Assembly (NCBI RefSeq): GCF_000004195.4
Contig: NC_030679.2
Coordinates: forward strand, 151,009,784 to 151,073,783
Origin: Xenopus tropicalis
Taxonomy: Eukaryota; Chordata; Amphibia; Anura; Pipidae
Direction: 5' to 3'
Length of the DNA stretch: 64,000 bases
Of this stretch, positions 34,901 to 47,900 are shown piece by piece (within the stretch, counting starts at the first letter, position 1; the number at the start of each line of letters is the position of its first letter). The notes under the pieces were generated by a model, which did no database searches, was not told the origin of the DNA, and saw nothing but the letters and a program-made list of their open reading frames with translations. Position numbers and translations under genes: made by a program.

Positions 34901-37900
34901 CTTATATCCCTATGTTACTGCCTGTCCCTTATACCCCTATGTACTGCCTGTCCCTTATACCCCTATGTACTGCCTGCCCCTTATATCCCTATGTACTGGC
35001 CTGCCCCTTATACCCCTATGTACTGCCTGTCCCTTATACCCCTATGTACTGCCTGTCCCTTATATCCCTATGTACTGCCTGTCCCTTATATCCCTATGTA
35101 CTGCCTGCCCCTTATACCCCTATGTACTGCCTGTCCCTTATACCCCTATGTACTGCCTGTCCCTTATATCCCTATGTACTGCCTGTCCCTTATATCCCTA
35201 TGTACTGCCTGTCCCTTATATCCCTATGTACTGCCTGCCCCTTATATCCCTATGTACTGCCTGTCCCTTATATCCCTATGTACTGCCTGTCCCTTATACC
35301 CTATGTACTGCCTGTCCCTTATATCCCTATGTACTGCCTGCCCCTTATACCCCTATGTACTGCCTGTCCCTTATACCCCTATGTACTGGCCTGTCCCTTA
35401 TATCCCTATGTACTGCCTGTCCCTTATATCCCTATGTACTGCCTGTCCCTTATATCCCTATGTACTGCCTGTCCCTTATATCCCTATGTACTGGCCTGCC
35501 CCTTATATCCCTATGTACTGCCTGTCCCTTATATCCCTATGTACTGCCTGCCCCTTATATCCCTATGTACTGCCTGCCCCTTATATCCCTATGTACTGCC
35601 TGCCCTTATATCCCTATGTACTGCCTGTCCCTTATATCCCTATGTACTGCCTGTCCCTTATATCCCTATGTACTGCCTGTCCCTTATATCCCTATGTACT
35701 GCCTGTCCCTTATATTCCTATGTACTGCCTGCCCCTTATATCCCTATGTACTGCCTGTCCCTTATACCCCTATGTACTGCCTGTCCCTTATATCCCTATG
35801 TACTGCCTGCCCCTTATACCCCTATGTACTGCCTGCCCCTTATATCCCTATGTACTGCCTGTCCCCTTATACCCCTATGTACTGCCTGTCCTTATACCCC
35901 TATATACTGCCTGTCCCTTATATCCCTATGTACTGCCTGTCCCTTATATCCCTATGTACTGCCTGTCCCTTATATCCCTATGTACTGCCTGTCCCTTATA
36001 TCCCTATGTACTGCCTGTCCCTTATATCCCTATGTACTGCCTGCCCCTTATATCCCTATGTACTGCCTGCCCCTTATATTCCTATGTACTGCCTGTCCCT
36101 TATACCCCTATGTACTGCCTGCCCCTTATATCCCTATGTACTGCCTGTCCCTTATATTCCTATGTACTGCCTGCCCCTTATATCCCTATGTACTGCCTGT
36201 CCCTTATATCCCTATGTACTGCCTGTCCCTTATACCCCTATGTACTGCCTGCCCCTTATATCCCTATGTACTGCCTGTCCCTTATATTCCTATGTACTGC
36301 CTGCCCCCTTATATCCCTATGTACTGCCTGTCCCTTATATCCCTATGTACTGCCTGCCCCTTATATCCCTATGTACTGCCTGTCCCTTATACCCCTATGT
36401 ACTGCCTGCCCCTTATATCCCTATGTACTGCCTGCCCCTTATATCCCTATGTACTGCCTGTCCCTTATATCCCTATGTACTGCCTGTCCCTTATATCCCT
36501 ATGTACTGCCTGCCCCTTATATCCCTATGTACTGCCTGTCCCTTATACCCCTATGTACTGCCTGCCCCTTATATCCCTATGTACTGCCTGCCCCTTATAT
36601 CCCTATGTACTGCCTGTCCCTTATATCCCTATGTACTGCCTGTCCCTTATATCCCTATGTACTGCCTGCCCCTTATATCCCTATGTACTGCCTGCCCTTA
36701 TATCCCTATGTACTGCCTGTCCCTTATACCCCTATGTACTGCCTGTCCCTTATATCCCTATGTACTGCCTGTCCCTTATACCCCTATGTACTGCCTGTCC
36801 CTTATATCCCTATGTACTGCCTGTCCCTTATATCCCTATGTACTGCCTGTCCCTTATACCCTATGTACTGCCTGCCCTTATACCCTATGTACTGCCTGTC
36901 CCTTATATCCCTATGTACTGCCTGTCCCTTATACCCCTATGTACTGCCTGTCCCTTATATCCCTATGTACTGCCTGTCCCTTATATCCCTATGTACTGCC
37001 TGTCCCTTATACCCTATTACTGCCTGTCCTTATCCCTATGTACTGCCTGTCCTTATATCCCTATGTACTGCCTGTCCCTTATATCCCTATGTACTGCCTG
37101 TCCCTTATATCCCTATGTACTGCCTGTCCCTTATATCCCTATGTACTGCCTGTCCTTATATCCCTATGTACTGCCTGTCCCTTATATCCCTATGTACTGC
37201 CTGTCCCTTATATTCCTATGTACTGCCTGTCCCTTATACCCCTATGTACTGCCTGTCCCTTATATCCCTATGTACTGCCTGCCCCTTATATCCCTATGTA
37301 CTGCCTGCCCCTTATATCCCTATGTACTGCCTGCCCCTTATACCCCTATGTACTGCCTGTCCCTTATATCCCTATGTACTGCCTGCCCCTTATACCCCTA
37401 TGTACTGCCTGCCCCTTATATCCCTATGTACTGCCTGTCCCCTTATACCCCTATGTACTGCCTGTCCCTTATACCCCTATATACTGCCTGTCCCTTATAT
37501 CCCTATGTACTGCCTGTCCCTTATATCCCTATGTACTGCCTGCCCCTTATATCCCTATGTACTGCCTGTCCCTTATATCCCTATGTACTGCCTGTCCCTT
37601 ATATCCCTATGTACTGCCTGTCCCTTATATCCTATGTACTGGCCTGTCCCTTATATCCCTATGTACTGCCTGTCCCTTATATCCCTATGTACTGCCTGTC
37701 CCTTATATCCCTATGTACTGCCTGCCCCTTATATCCCTATGTACTGCCTGTCCCTTATATCCCTATGTACTGCCTGTCCCTTATACCCCTATGTACTGCC
37801 TGTCCCTTATACCCCTATGTACTGCCTGCCCCTTATATCCCTATGTACTGCCTGTCCCTTATATCCCTATGTACTGCCTGCCCCTTATATCCCTATGTAC

Positions 37901-40900
37901 TGCCTGCCCCTTATATCCCTATGTACTGCCTGTCCCTTATACCCCTATGTACTGCCTGTCCCTTATATCCCTATGTACTGCCTGCCCCTTATATCCCTAT
38001 GTACTGCCTGCCCCTTATATCCCTATGTACTGCCTGCCCCTTATATCCCTATGTATGCCTGTCCCTTATATTCCTATGTACTGCCTGCCCCTTATATCCC
38101 TATGTACTGCCTGCCCCTTATATCCCTATGTACTGCCTGTCCCTTATATCCCTATGTACTGCCTGTCCCTTATATTCCTATGTACTGCCTGTCCCTTATA
38201 TCCCTATGTACTGCCTGTCCCTTATATCCCTATGTACTGCCTGTCCCTTATATTCCTATGTACTGCCTGTCCCTTATATCCCTATGTACTGCCTGCCCCT
38301 TATATCCCTATGTACTGCCTGTCCCTTATATCCCTATGTACTGCCTGTCCCTTATATCCCTATGTACTGCCTGCCCCTTATATTCCTATGTACTGCCTGT
38401 CCCTTATACCCCTATGTACTGCCTGCCCCTTATATCCCTATGTACTGCCTGCCCCTTATATCCCTATGCACTGCCTGTCCCTTATACCCCTATGTACTGC
38501 CTGTCCCTTATATCCCTATGTACTGCCTGTCCCTTATACCCCTATGTACTGCCTGTCCCTTATATCCCTATGTACTGCCTGTCCCTTATACCCCTATGTA
38601 CTGCCTGCCCCTTATATCCCTATGTACTGCCTGTCCCTTATATCCCTATGTACTGCCTGCCCCTTATATCCCTATGTACTGCCTGTCCCCTTATATCCCT
38701 ATGTACTGCCTGTCCCTATATCCCTATGTACTGCCTGTCCTTATATCCCTATGTACTGCCTGCCCCTTATATTCCTATGTACTGCCTGTCCTTATACCCC
38801 TATGTACTGCCTGCCCTTATATCCCTATGTACTGCCTGCCCCTTATATCCCTATGCACTGCCTGTCCCTTATACCCCTATGTACTGCCTGTCCCTTATAT
38901 CCCTATGTACTGCCTGTCCCTTATACCCCTATGTACTGCCTGTCCCTTATATCCCTATGTACTGCTGTCCCTTATACCCCTATGTACTGCCTGCCCCTTA
39001 TATCCCTATGTACTGCCTGTCCCTTATATCCCTATGTACTGCCTGCCCCTTATATCCCTATGTACTGCCTGTCCCTTATATCCCTATGTACTGCCTGTCC
39101 CTTATATCCCTATGTACTGCCTGTCCCTTATATCCCTATGTACTGCCTGCCCCTTATACCCCTATGTACTGCCTGCCCCTTATATCCCTATGTACTGCCT
39201 GTCCCTTATACCCCTATGTACTGCCTGTCCCTTATATCCCTATGTACTGCCTGCCCCTTATATCCCTATGTACTGCCTGTCCCTTATATCCCTATGTACT
39301 GCCTGTCCCTTATACCCCTATGTACTGCCTGTCCCTTATATCCCTATGTACTGCCTGTCCCTTATATCCCTATGTACTGCCTGTCCCTTATACCCCTATG
39401 TACTGCCTGCCCCTTATATCCCTATGTACTGCCTGTCCCTTATACCCCTATGTACTGCCTGCCCCTTATATCCCTATGTACTGCCTGCCCCTTATATCCC
39501 TATGTACTGCCTGCCCCTTATATTCCTATGTACTGCCTGCCCCTTATATCCCTATGTACTGCCTGCCCCTTATATTCCTATGTACTGCCTGCCCCTTATA
39601 TCCCTATGTACTGCCTGTCCCTTATACCCCTATATACTGCCTGCCCCTTATATCCCTATGTACTGCCTGTCCCTTATATCCCTATGTACTGCCTGCCCCT
39701 TATATCCCTATGTACTGCCTGCCCCTTATACCCCTATGTACTGCCTGTCCCTTATATCCCTATGTACTGCCTGCCCCTTATATCCCTATGTACTGCCTGC
39801 CCCTTATATCCCTATGTACTGCCTGTCCCTTATATCCCTATGTACTGCCTGCCCCTTATATCCCTATGTACTGCCTGTCCCTTATATCCCTATGTACTGC
39901 CTGCCCCTTATATCCCTATGTACTGCCTGTCCCTTATATCCCTATGTACTGCCTGTCCCTTATATCCCTATGTACTGCCTGCCCCTTATATCCCTATGTA
40001 CTGCCTGTCCCTTATACCCCTATGTACTGCCTGCCCCTTATATCCCTATGTACTGCCTGTCCCTTATACCCCTATGTACTGCCTGTCCCTTATATCCCTA
40101 TGTACTGCCTGTCCCTTATACCCCTATGTACTGCCTGCCCCTTATATCCCTATGTACTGCCTGTCCCTTATACCCTATGTACTGCCTGTCCCTTATATCC
40201 CTATGTACTGCCTGCCCCTTATATCCCTATGTACTGCCTGCCCCTTATACCCCTATGTACTGCCTGTCCCTTATACCCCTATATACTGCCTGTCTCTTAT
40301 ATCCCTATGTACTGCCTGTCCCTTATATCCCTATGTACTGCCTGCCCCTTATATCCCTATGTACTGCCTGCCCCTTATACCCCTATGTACTGCCTGTCCC
40401 TTATACCCCTATGTACTGCCTGTCCCTTATATCCCTATGTACTGCCTGTCCCTTATATCCCTATGTACTGCCTGCCCCTTATACCCCTATGTACTGCCTG
40501 CCCCTTATACCCCTATGTACTGCCTGCCCCTTATACCCCTATATACTGCCTGCCCCTTATACCCCTATATACTGCCTGCCCCTTATACCCCTATGTACTG
40601 CCTGCCCCTTATATCCCTATGTACTGCCTGCCCCTTATATCCCTATGTACTGCCTGCCCCTTATACCCCTATGTACTGCCTGCCCCTTATATCCCTATGT
40701 ACTGCCTGCCCCTTATATCCCTATGTACTGCCTGCCCCTTATATCCCTATGTACTGCCTGTCCCTTATATCCCTATGTACCCTCCCTTATATACTGCCTG
40801 CCCCTTATATCCCTATGTACCCCCCTTATATACTGCCTGCCCCTTATATCCCTATGTACCCTCCCTTATATACTGCCTGCCCATTATATCCCTATGTACC

Positions 40901-41722
40901 CTCCTTTATATACTGCCTGCCCCTTATATCCCTATGTACCCCCCTTATATACTGCCTGCCCCTTATATCCCTATGTACCCCCCTTATATACTGCCTGCCC
41001 CTTATATCCCTATGTACCCTCCCTTATATACTGCATGCCCCTTATAGCCCTATGTACCCTCCCCTATATACTGCCTGCCCCTTATATCCCTATGTACCCC
41101 CCCTATATACTGCCTGCCCCTTATATCCCTATGTACCCCCCCTATATACTGCCTGCCCCTTGTATACCCATTTATCACCTATATACTGCCTGTCCCTTAT
41201 ATCCCCATGTATCCCCTATATACTGCCTGCCCCTTATACCCCTTTTTATCCCCTATATACTGCCTGCCCCTTGTACCCCCCATGTATCCCCTATATACTG
41301 CCTGCCCCTTATACCCCTTTATATCCCTTATATACTGCCTGCCCCTTATATCCCCACGTATCCCCTATATACTGCCTGCCCCTTGTATACCCATGTATCC
41401 CCTATATTCTGCCGGCCCCTTATATCCCCATGTATCCCCTATATACTGCCTGCCCCTTATACCCTTTTCTATCCCCTATATACTGCCAGCCCCTTGTACC
41501 CCCCATGTATATCCTATATACTGCCTGCCCCTTATACCCCTTTATATCCCCTATATACTGCCTGCCCCTTATACCCCTTTATATCCCCTATATACTGCCT
41601 GCCCCTTATACCCCTTTATATCCCCTATATACTGCCTGCCCCTTATATCCCCATGTATCCCCTATATACTGCCTGCCCCTTATATCCCCATGTATCCCCT
41701 ATATACTGCCTGCCCCTATATG
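31971..41722. repeat. 26-bp minisatellite filling rnf167 intron 1, with diverged 40- and 37-bp segments
   Basis: From 31,971 to about 40,780 the unit is 26 bp, CCTTATATCCCTATGTACTG plus CCTGTC/CCTGCC, about 340 copies. From about 40,780 to 41,160 the unit lengthens to about 40 bp by adding CCTCCCTTATATA. From about 41,160 to 41,722 it is about 37-38 bp with CCCCTATATACTGCCTGCCC and CCCTTTATAT. All three plus frames lack stops, which produces frames of over 3,200 codons; this is not coding. It starts about 40 bp after the donor of exon 1. Indels cluster at 34,725-35,640, 36,840-37,150 and 38,690-38,960. Confidence 0.97.
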
Positions 41723-41896
41723 GTAGGGAGCCAGAGGGGCTCAGTCACATGACTAACAGGAAGTGAGACAATCCAGGCAAACAGGAGGATAGAGCTTTGC
41801 TGAACTGGGTTCTAATTAATTTTCATAAATGTCATCAGAATTCTGCCAGTTGTTTGTCTGAGCTCTTATGTGTAATGTTTCTGTTTGTAGGGCCCG

Positions 41897-41992
41897 ATGT
41901 TCGTTATGGGGTCTCTCTCTCACTCCCATGTACTGGGGGCCTTCACTTTCCTTCTCTGTGCTCTCCCGACTGCCCATTCTATGATATACGCG
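41897..41992 (+). CDS. rnf167: rnf167 exon 2: start and signal peptide
   Basis: Two in-frame ATGs are present. 41,897 has C at -3 and T at +4; 41,906 has G at -3 and G at +4, so leaky scanning to the second is likely. The peptide [20 protein letters not shown] followed by PTAHS is a plausible signal sequence. The exon ends in phase 0 at TACGCG|GTAAGG. Confidence 0.82.
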
Positions 41993-44900
41993 GTAAGGAA
42001 ACTGTATTCATAAGGTATCACCTGTAGCGCCAGTGTAGCACCTAGCAGGGATAAGGGGGTGTCTCACACACAGGGTGCCTATAAGTTATAGGGTCAGTGA
42101 CCCCTCCCTCTGATGGGATAAGGGGGTGAGTCTCACACACAGGGTGCCTATAAGTTATAGGGTCAGTGACCCCTCCCTCTGATGGGATAAGGGGGTGAGT
42201 CTCACACACAGGGTGCCTATAAGTTATAGGGTCAGTGACCCCTCCCTCTGATGGGATAAGGGGGTGTGTCTCACACACAGGGTGCCTATAAGTTATAGGG
42301 TCAGTGACCCCTTCCTCTGATGGGATAAGGGGGTGAGTCTCACACACAGGGTGCCTATACGTTATAGGGTCAGTGACCCCTCCCTCTGATGGGATAAGGG
42401 GGTGAGTCTCACACACAGGGTGCCTATAAGTTATAGGGTCAGTGACCCCTCCCTCTGATGGGATAAGGGGGTGAGTCTCACACACAGGGTGCCTATAAGT
42501 TATAGGGTCAGTGACCCCTCCCTCTGATGGGATAAGGGGGTGAGTCTCACACACAGGGTGCCTATAAGTTATAGGGTCAGTGACCCCTCCCTCTGATGGG
42601 ATAAGGGGGTGAGTCTCACACACAGGGTGCCTATAAGTTATAGGGTCAGTGACCCCTCCCTCTGATGGGATAAGGGGGTGAGTCTCACACACAGGGTGCC
42701 TATAAGGTTACTTGGGCAGAGGCCCCTCCCTCTGATGGGATAAGGGGGTGAGTCTCACACACAGGGTGCCTATAAGGTTACTTGGGCAGAGGCCCCTCCC
42801 TCTGCAGGGTTGGAGACCATGGGGGTGGGACGGGGGGGGGGCAGATTGGGGGTTGCTGATGTGCCTCTCTGTATATATCAGTACTCAGATGTGCGCACCA
42901 GGGAGCCACAGATGTTTGATGACCTTCCTGCGCTGTTTGGGCCCTCACTGCCAACTGATGGCATGAAGGTAAGTACAGTGTTACACTCCCAGCCCCGCAG
43001 TTGGTACAACTCCTGGCACCCTGGCATGGCTCTACAGGGGCAGATAAACACAATGCCCTCCAGACTGCCAGCCTTCAAGGACTTAGAAGATAGAAAGTGG
43101 GGCACATAGTGTAGCTGAATGGATTTGCAGAGGCTGCCCCTGTCTCTCTCCTGCCCCTGTCTCTCTCCTGCCCCTGTCTCTCTCCTGCCCCTGTCTCGCT
43201 CCTGCCCCTGTCTCTCTCCTGCCCCTGTCTCTCTCCTGCCCCTGTCTCTCTCCTGCCCCTGTCTCTCTCCTGCCCCTGTCTCGCTCCTGCCCCTGTCTCT
43301 CTCCTGCCCCTGTCTCTCTCCTGCCCCTGTCTCTCTCCTGCCCCTGTCTCGCTCCTGCCCCTGTCTCTCTCCTGCCCCTGTCTCGCTCCTGCCCCTGTCT
43401 CTCTCCTGCCCCTGTCTCTCTCCTGCCCCCATCTCGCTCCTGCCCCTGTCTCTCTCCTGCCCCCATCTCGCTCCTGCCCATGCCTCCCTCCTGCCCCCAT
43501 CTCGCTCCTGCCCATGCCTCCCTCCTGCCCCCATCTCGCTCCTGCCCATGCCTCCCTCCTGCCCCCATCTCGCTCCTGCCCATGCCTCCCTCCTGCCCCC
43601 ATCTCGCTCCTGCCCATGCCTCCCTCCTGCCCTCATCTTGCTCCTGCCCCCATCTCGCTCCTGCCCATGCCTCCCTCCTGCCCTCGTCTCCCTCCTGCCC
43701 CCATCTCGCTCCTGCCCATGCCTCCCTCCTGCCCCCATCTCGCTCCTGCCCTCATCTCGCTCCTGCCCTCATCTCGCTCCTGCCCCCATCTCGCTCCTGC
43801 CCATGCCTCCCTCCTGCCCTCGTCTCGCTCCTGCCCCTGTCTCCCTCCTGCCCTCATCTCGCTCCTGCCCATGCCTCCCTCCTGCCCTCATCTTGCCAAC
43901 CAGTCTGTTCTACCCAGCACAAAACCCAACCTTGTTCTACTTTCCCTTCCAAGCTCCGGAGCTGCAGTTCTTGCTGCTTCCTGTAGGGGCAGGATGGTGT
44001 TGGCTGGTCTCTTTTCCCTGATGGCACCATGCCCGTGGGCACCTACCTGTAAGTCCCTCAGCCAATGGGGATACAGCGAATCCACCACTTTGGGATTCAA
44101 ACAAAACCCGAATATTCCATGAAGGATTCGGCCAAATCCAACCCCTAATTTGCATATGCATATTTGGGAAGGGCACTGATTGGCTTGTTAGTGTGACCCA
44201 AAGTCACATAATGTTACGGGTTTGGCTATTGGATCTGGGACTCCTAGTCCTGCCGGCTGGAAAGGAACATTCATTGGCCGCCAGTGGCCCTACCCAAGTG
44301 TCCCACAGAAACAGTAGCACCTGATTGGCTGTGTCTATAGATCCCCGAATCACCTCTCCAGATCTCCTGTCTGGCCAAGTACTGGCTTCAGGCACAGCAA
44401 GAGCTTTGTTGGGAGAATCTGCCATTGGAACGTACCATTGTGGTGTCCCCGGGGGGGGGGGGGGGCGGCTCTAGCCCTCAGCTGATTGGGCGATTGTATG
44501 TGCAACTCCGGGGGGGGGGGGGGGAAGAAACAGAGGAGTTTGAGAAATATTTGCAGAACCGTCATCTGATTTTGAGATTAGAAATTCCAGTTAACTCTTT
44601 CCTCTCCTTGTCCCAATCCAGGAGGGAATAAAGGCCTCTTTGTGTGAGTGTAACCCCCCCCCCCCCCAGATCACTATGCACCGGGCTGGGCCCAGGTTAA
44701 CCCCGTTATCTGCCCATTGTACCCCCCAACCAGCAGGCACCCCGGGGCCTCTGAGCCATTTCTCTGACCCATAACCCTGGCACATTCACCCCAGCACCCA
44801 GTCTATCTGCCTGGCACCCCGGGGCCTCGGAGCCATTTCTCTGACCCATAAGCCTGGCACATTCACCCCAGCACCCAGTCTATCTGCCTGGCACCCCGGG

Positions 44901-47900
44901 GCCTCGGAGCCATTTCTCTGACCCATAAGCCTGGCACATTCCTACCCCCCAGCACCCAGTCTATCTGCCTGGCACCCAGGGCCTCGGAGCCATTTCTCTG
45001 ACCCATAACCCTGACACATTCCTACCCCCCAGCACCCAGTCTATCTGCCTGGCACCCAGGGCCTCTGAGCCATTTCTCTGACCCATAAGCCTGACACATT
45101 CCTACTGCCCAGCACCCAGTCTATCTGCCTGGCACCCAGGGCCTCGGAGCCATTTCTCTGACCCATAACCCTGGCACATTCACCCCAGCACCCAGTCTAT
45201 CTGCCTGGCACCCAGGGCCTCAGAGCCATTTCTCTGACCCATAACCCTGGCACATTCCTACCCCCCAGCACCCAGTCTATCTGCCTGGCACCCAGGGCCT
45301 CGGAGCCATTTCTCTGACCCATAACCCTGGCACATTCACCCCAGCACCCAGTCTATCTGCCTGGCACCCAGGGCCTCTGAGCCATTTCTCTGACCCCTAA
45401 CCCTGGCACATTCCTACCGCCCAGCACCCAGTCTATCTGCCTGGCACCCAGGGCCTCGGAGCCATTTCTCTGACCCATAAGCCTGGCACATTCCTACCCC
45501 CCAGCACCCAGTCTATCTGCCTGGCACCCAGGGCCTCGGAGCCATTTCTCTGACCCATAACCCTGACACATTCCTACCCCCCAGCACCCAGTCTATCTGC
45601 CTGGCACCCAGGGCCTCTGAGCCATTTCTCTGACCCATAAGCCTGGCACATTCCTACCGCCCAGCACCCAGTCTATCTGCCTGGCACCCAGGGCCTCGGA
45701 GCCATTTCTCTGACCCATAACCCTGGCACATTCACCCCAGCACCCAGTCTATCTGCCTGGCACCCAGGGCCTCGGAGCCATTTCTCTGACCCATAACCCT
45801 GGCACATTCACCCCAGCACCCAGTCTATCTGCCTGGCACCCAGGGCCTCAGAGCCATTTCTCTGACCCATAACCCTGACACATTCCTACCCCCCAGCACC
45901 CAGTCTATCTGCCTGGCACCCAGGGCCTCTGAGCCATTTCTCTGACCCATAAGCCTGGCACATTCCTACCGCCCAGCACCCAGTCTATCTGCCTGGCACC
46001 CAGGGCCTCGGAGCCATTTCTCTGACCCATAACCCTGGCACATTCACCCCAGCACCCAGTCTATCTGCCTGGCACCCAGGGCCTCAGAGCCATTTCTCTG
46101 ACCCATAACCCTGGCACATTCCTACCCCCCAGCACCCAGTCTATCTGCCTGGCACCCAGGGCCTCGGAGCCATTTCTCTGACCCATAACCCTGGCACATT
46201 CACCCCAGCACCCAGTCTATCAGCCTGGCACCCAGGGCCTCGGAGCCATTTCTCTGACCCCTAACCCTGGCACATTCCTACCGCCCAGCACCCAGTCTAT
46301 CTGCCTGGCACCCAGGGCCTCGGAGCCATTTCTCTGACCCATAAGCCTGGCACATTCCTACCCCCCAGCACCCAGTCTATCTGCCTGGCACCCAGGGCCT
46401 CTGAGCCATTTCTCTGACCCATAAGCCTGGCACATTCCTACCGCCCAGCACCCAGTCTATCTGCCTGGCACCCAGGGCCTCGGAGCCATTTCTCTGACCC
46501 ATAACCCTGGCATATTCACCCCAGCACCCAGTCTATCTGCCTGGCACCCAGGGCCTCGGAGCCATTTCTCTGACCCATAACCCTGGCATATTCACCCCAG
46601 CACCCAGTCTATCAGCCTGGCACCCAGGGCCTCGGAGCCATTTCTCTGACCCCTAACCCTGGCACATTCCTACCGCCCAGCACCCAGTCTATCTGCCTGG
46701 CACCCAGGGCCTCGGAGCCATTTCTCTGACCCATAAGCCTGGCACATTCCTACCCCCCAGCACCCAGTCTATCTGCCTGGCACCCAGGGCCTCGGAGCCA
46801 TTTCTCTGACCCATAACCCTGACACATTCCTACCCCCCAGCACCCAGTCTATCTGCCTGGCACCCAGGGCGTCTGAGCCATTTCTCTGACCCATAAGCCT
46901 GGCACATTCCTACCGCCCAGCACCCAGTCTATCTGCCTGGCACCCAGGGCCTCGGAGCCATTTCTCTGACCCATAACCCTGGCACATTCACCCCAGCACC
47001 CAGTCTATCTGCCTGGCACCCAGGGCCTCAGAACCCTGGCACATTCCTACCCCCCAGCACCCAGTCTATCTGCCTGGCACCCAGGGCCTCAGAGCCATTT
47101 CTCTGACCCATAACCCTGGCACATTCACCCCAGCACCCAGTCTATCTGCCTGGCACCCAGGGCCTCTGAGCCATTTCTCTGACCCCTAACCCTGGCACAT
47201 TCCTACCGCCCAGCACCCAGTCTATCTGCCTGGCACCCAGGGCCTCGGAGCCATTTCTCTGACCCATACGCCTGGCACATTCCTACCCCCCAGCACCCAG
47301 TCTATCTGCCTGGCACCCAGGGCCTCGGAGCCATTTCTCTGACCCATAACCCTGACACATTCCTACCCCCCAGCACCCAGTCTATCTGCCTGGCACCCAG
47401 GGCCTCGGAGCCATTTCTCTGACCCATAACCCTGGCACATTCACCCCAGCACCCAGTCTATCTGCCTGGCACCCAGGGCCTCAGAGCCATTTCTCTGACC
47501 CATAACCCTGGCACATTCCTACCCCCCAGCACCCAGTCTATCTGCCTGGCACCCAGGGCCTCGGAGCCATTTCTCTGACCCATAACCCTGGCACATTCCT
47601 ACCCCCCAGCACCCAGTCTATCTGCCTGGCACCCAGGGCCTCGGAGCCATTTCTCTGACCCCTAACCCTGGCACATTCCTACCGCCCAGCACCCAGTCTA
47701 TTTGCCTGGCACCCAGGGCCTCGGAGCCATTTCTCTGACCCCTAACCCTGGCACATTCCTACCGCCCAGCACCCAGTCTATCTGCTTGGCACCCAGGGCA
47801 GTCTCACAGACCAAATATTGCACAAATCCAGCAGTTTCAGAACAAAAACTCATTTTTTTCTCACTAATGCCTAATTTCTAGCGCTTTTATACTGCCCCCC

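Noticed and set aside
32005..41766. Open frame of over 3,200 codons on the plus strand
   Set aside because: It is the translation of a 26-bp repeat whose unit has no stop in any plus frame. It lies within an intron bounded by good splice sites, and other frames are equally long.
41797..42027. Frame encoding a stretch ending [20 protein letters not shown] in exon 2 of rnf167
   Set aside because: It is the wrong frame. The frame beginning at 41,897 gives a signal peptide and splices in phase to the PA domain. The alternative is only relevant as part of the possible upstream ORF.
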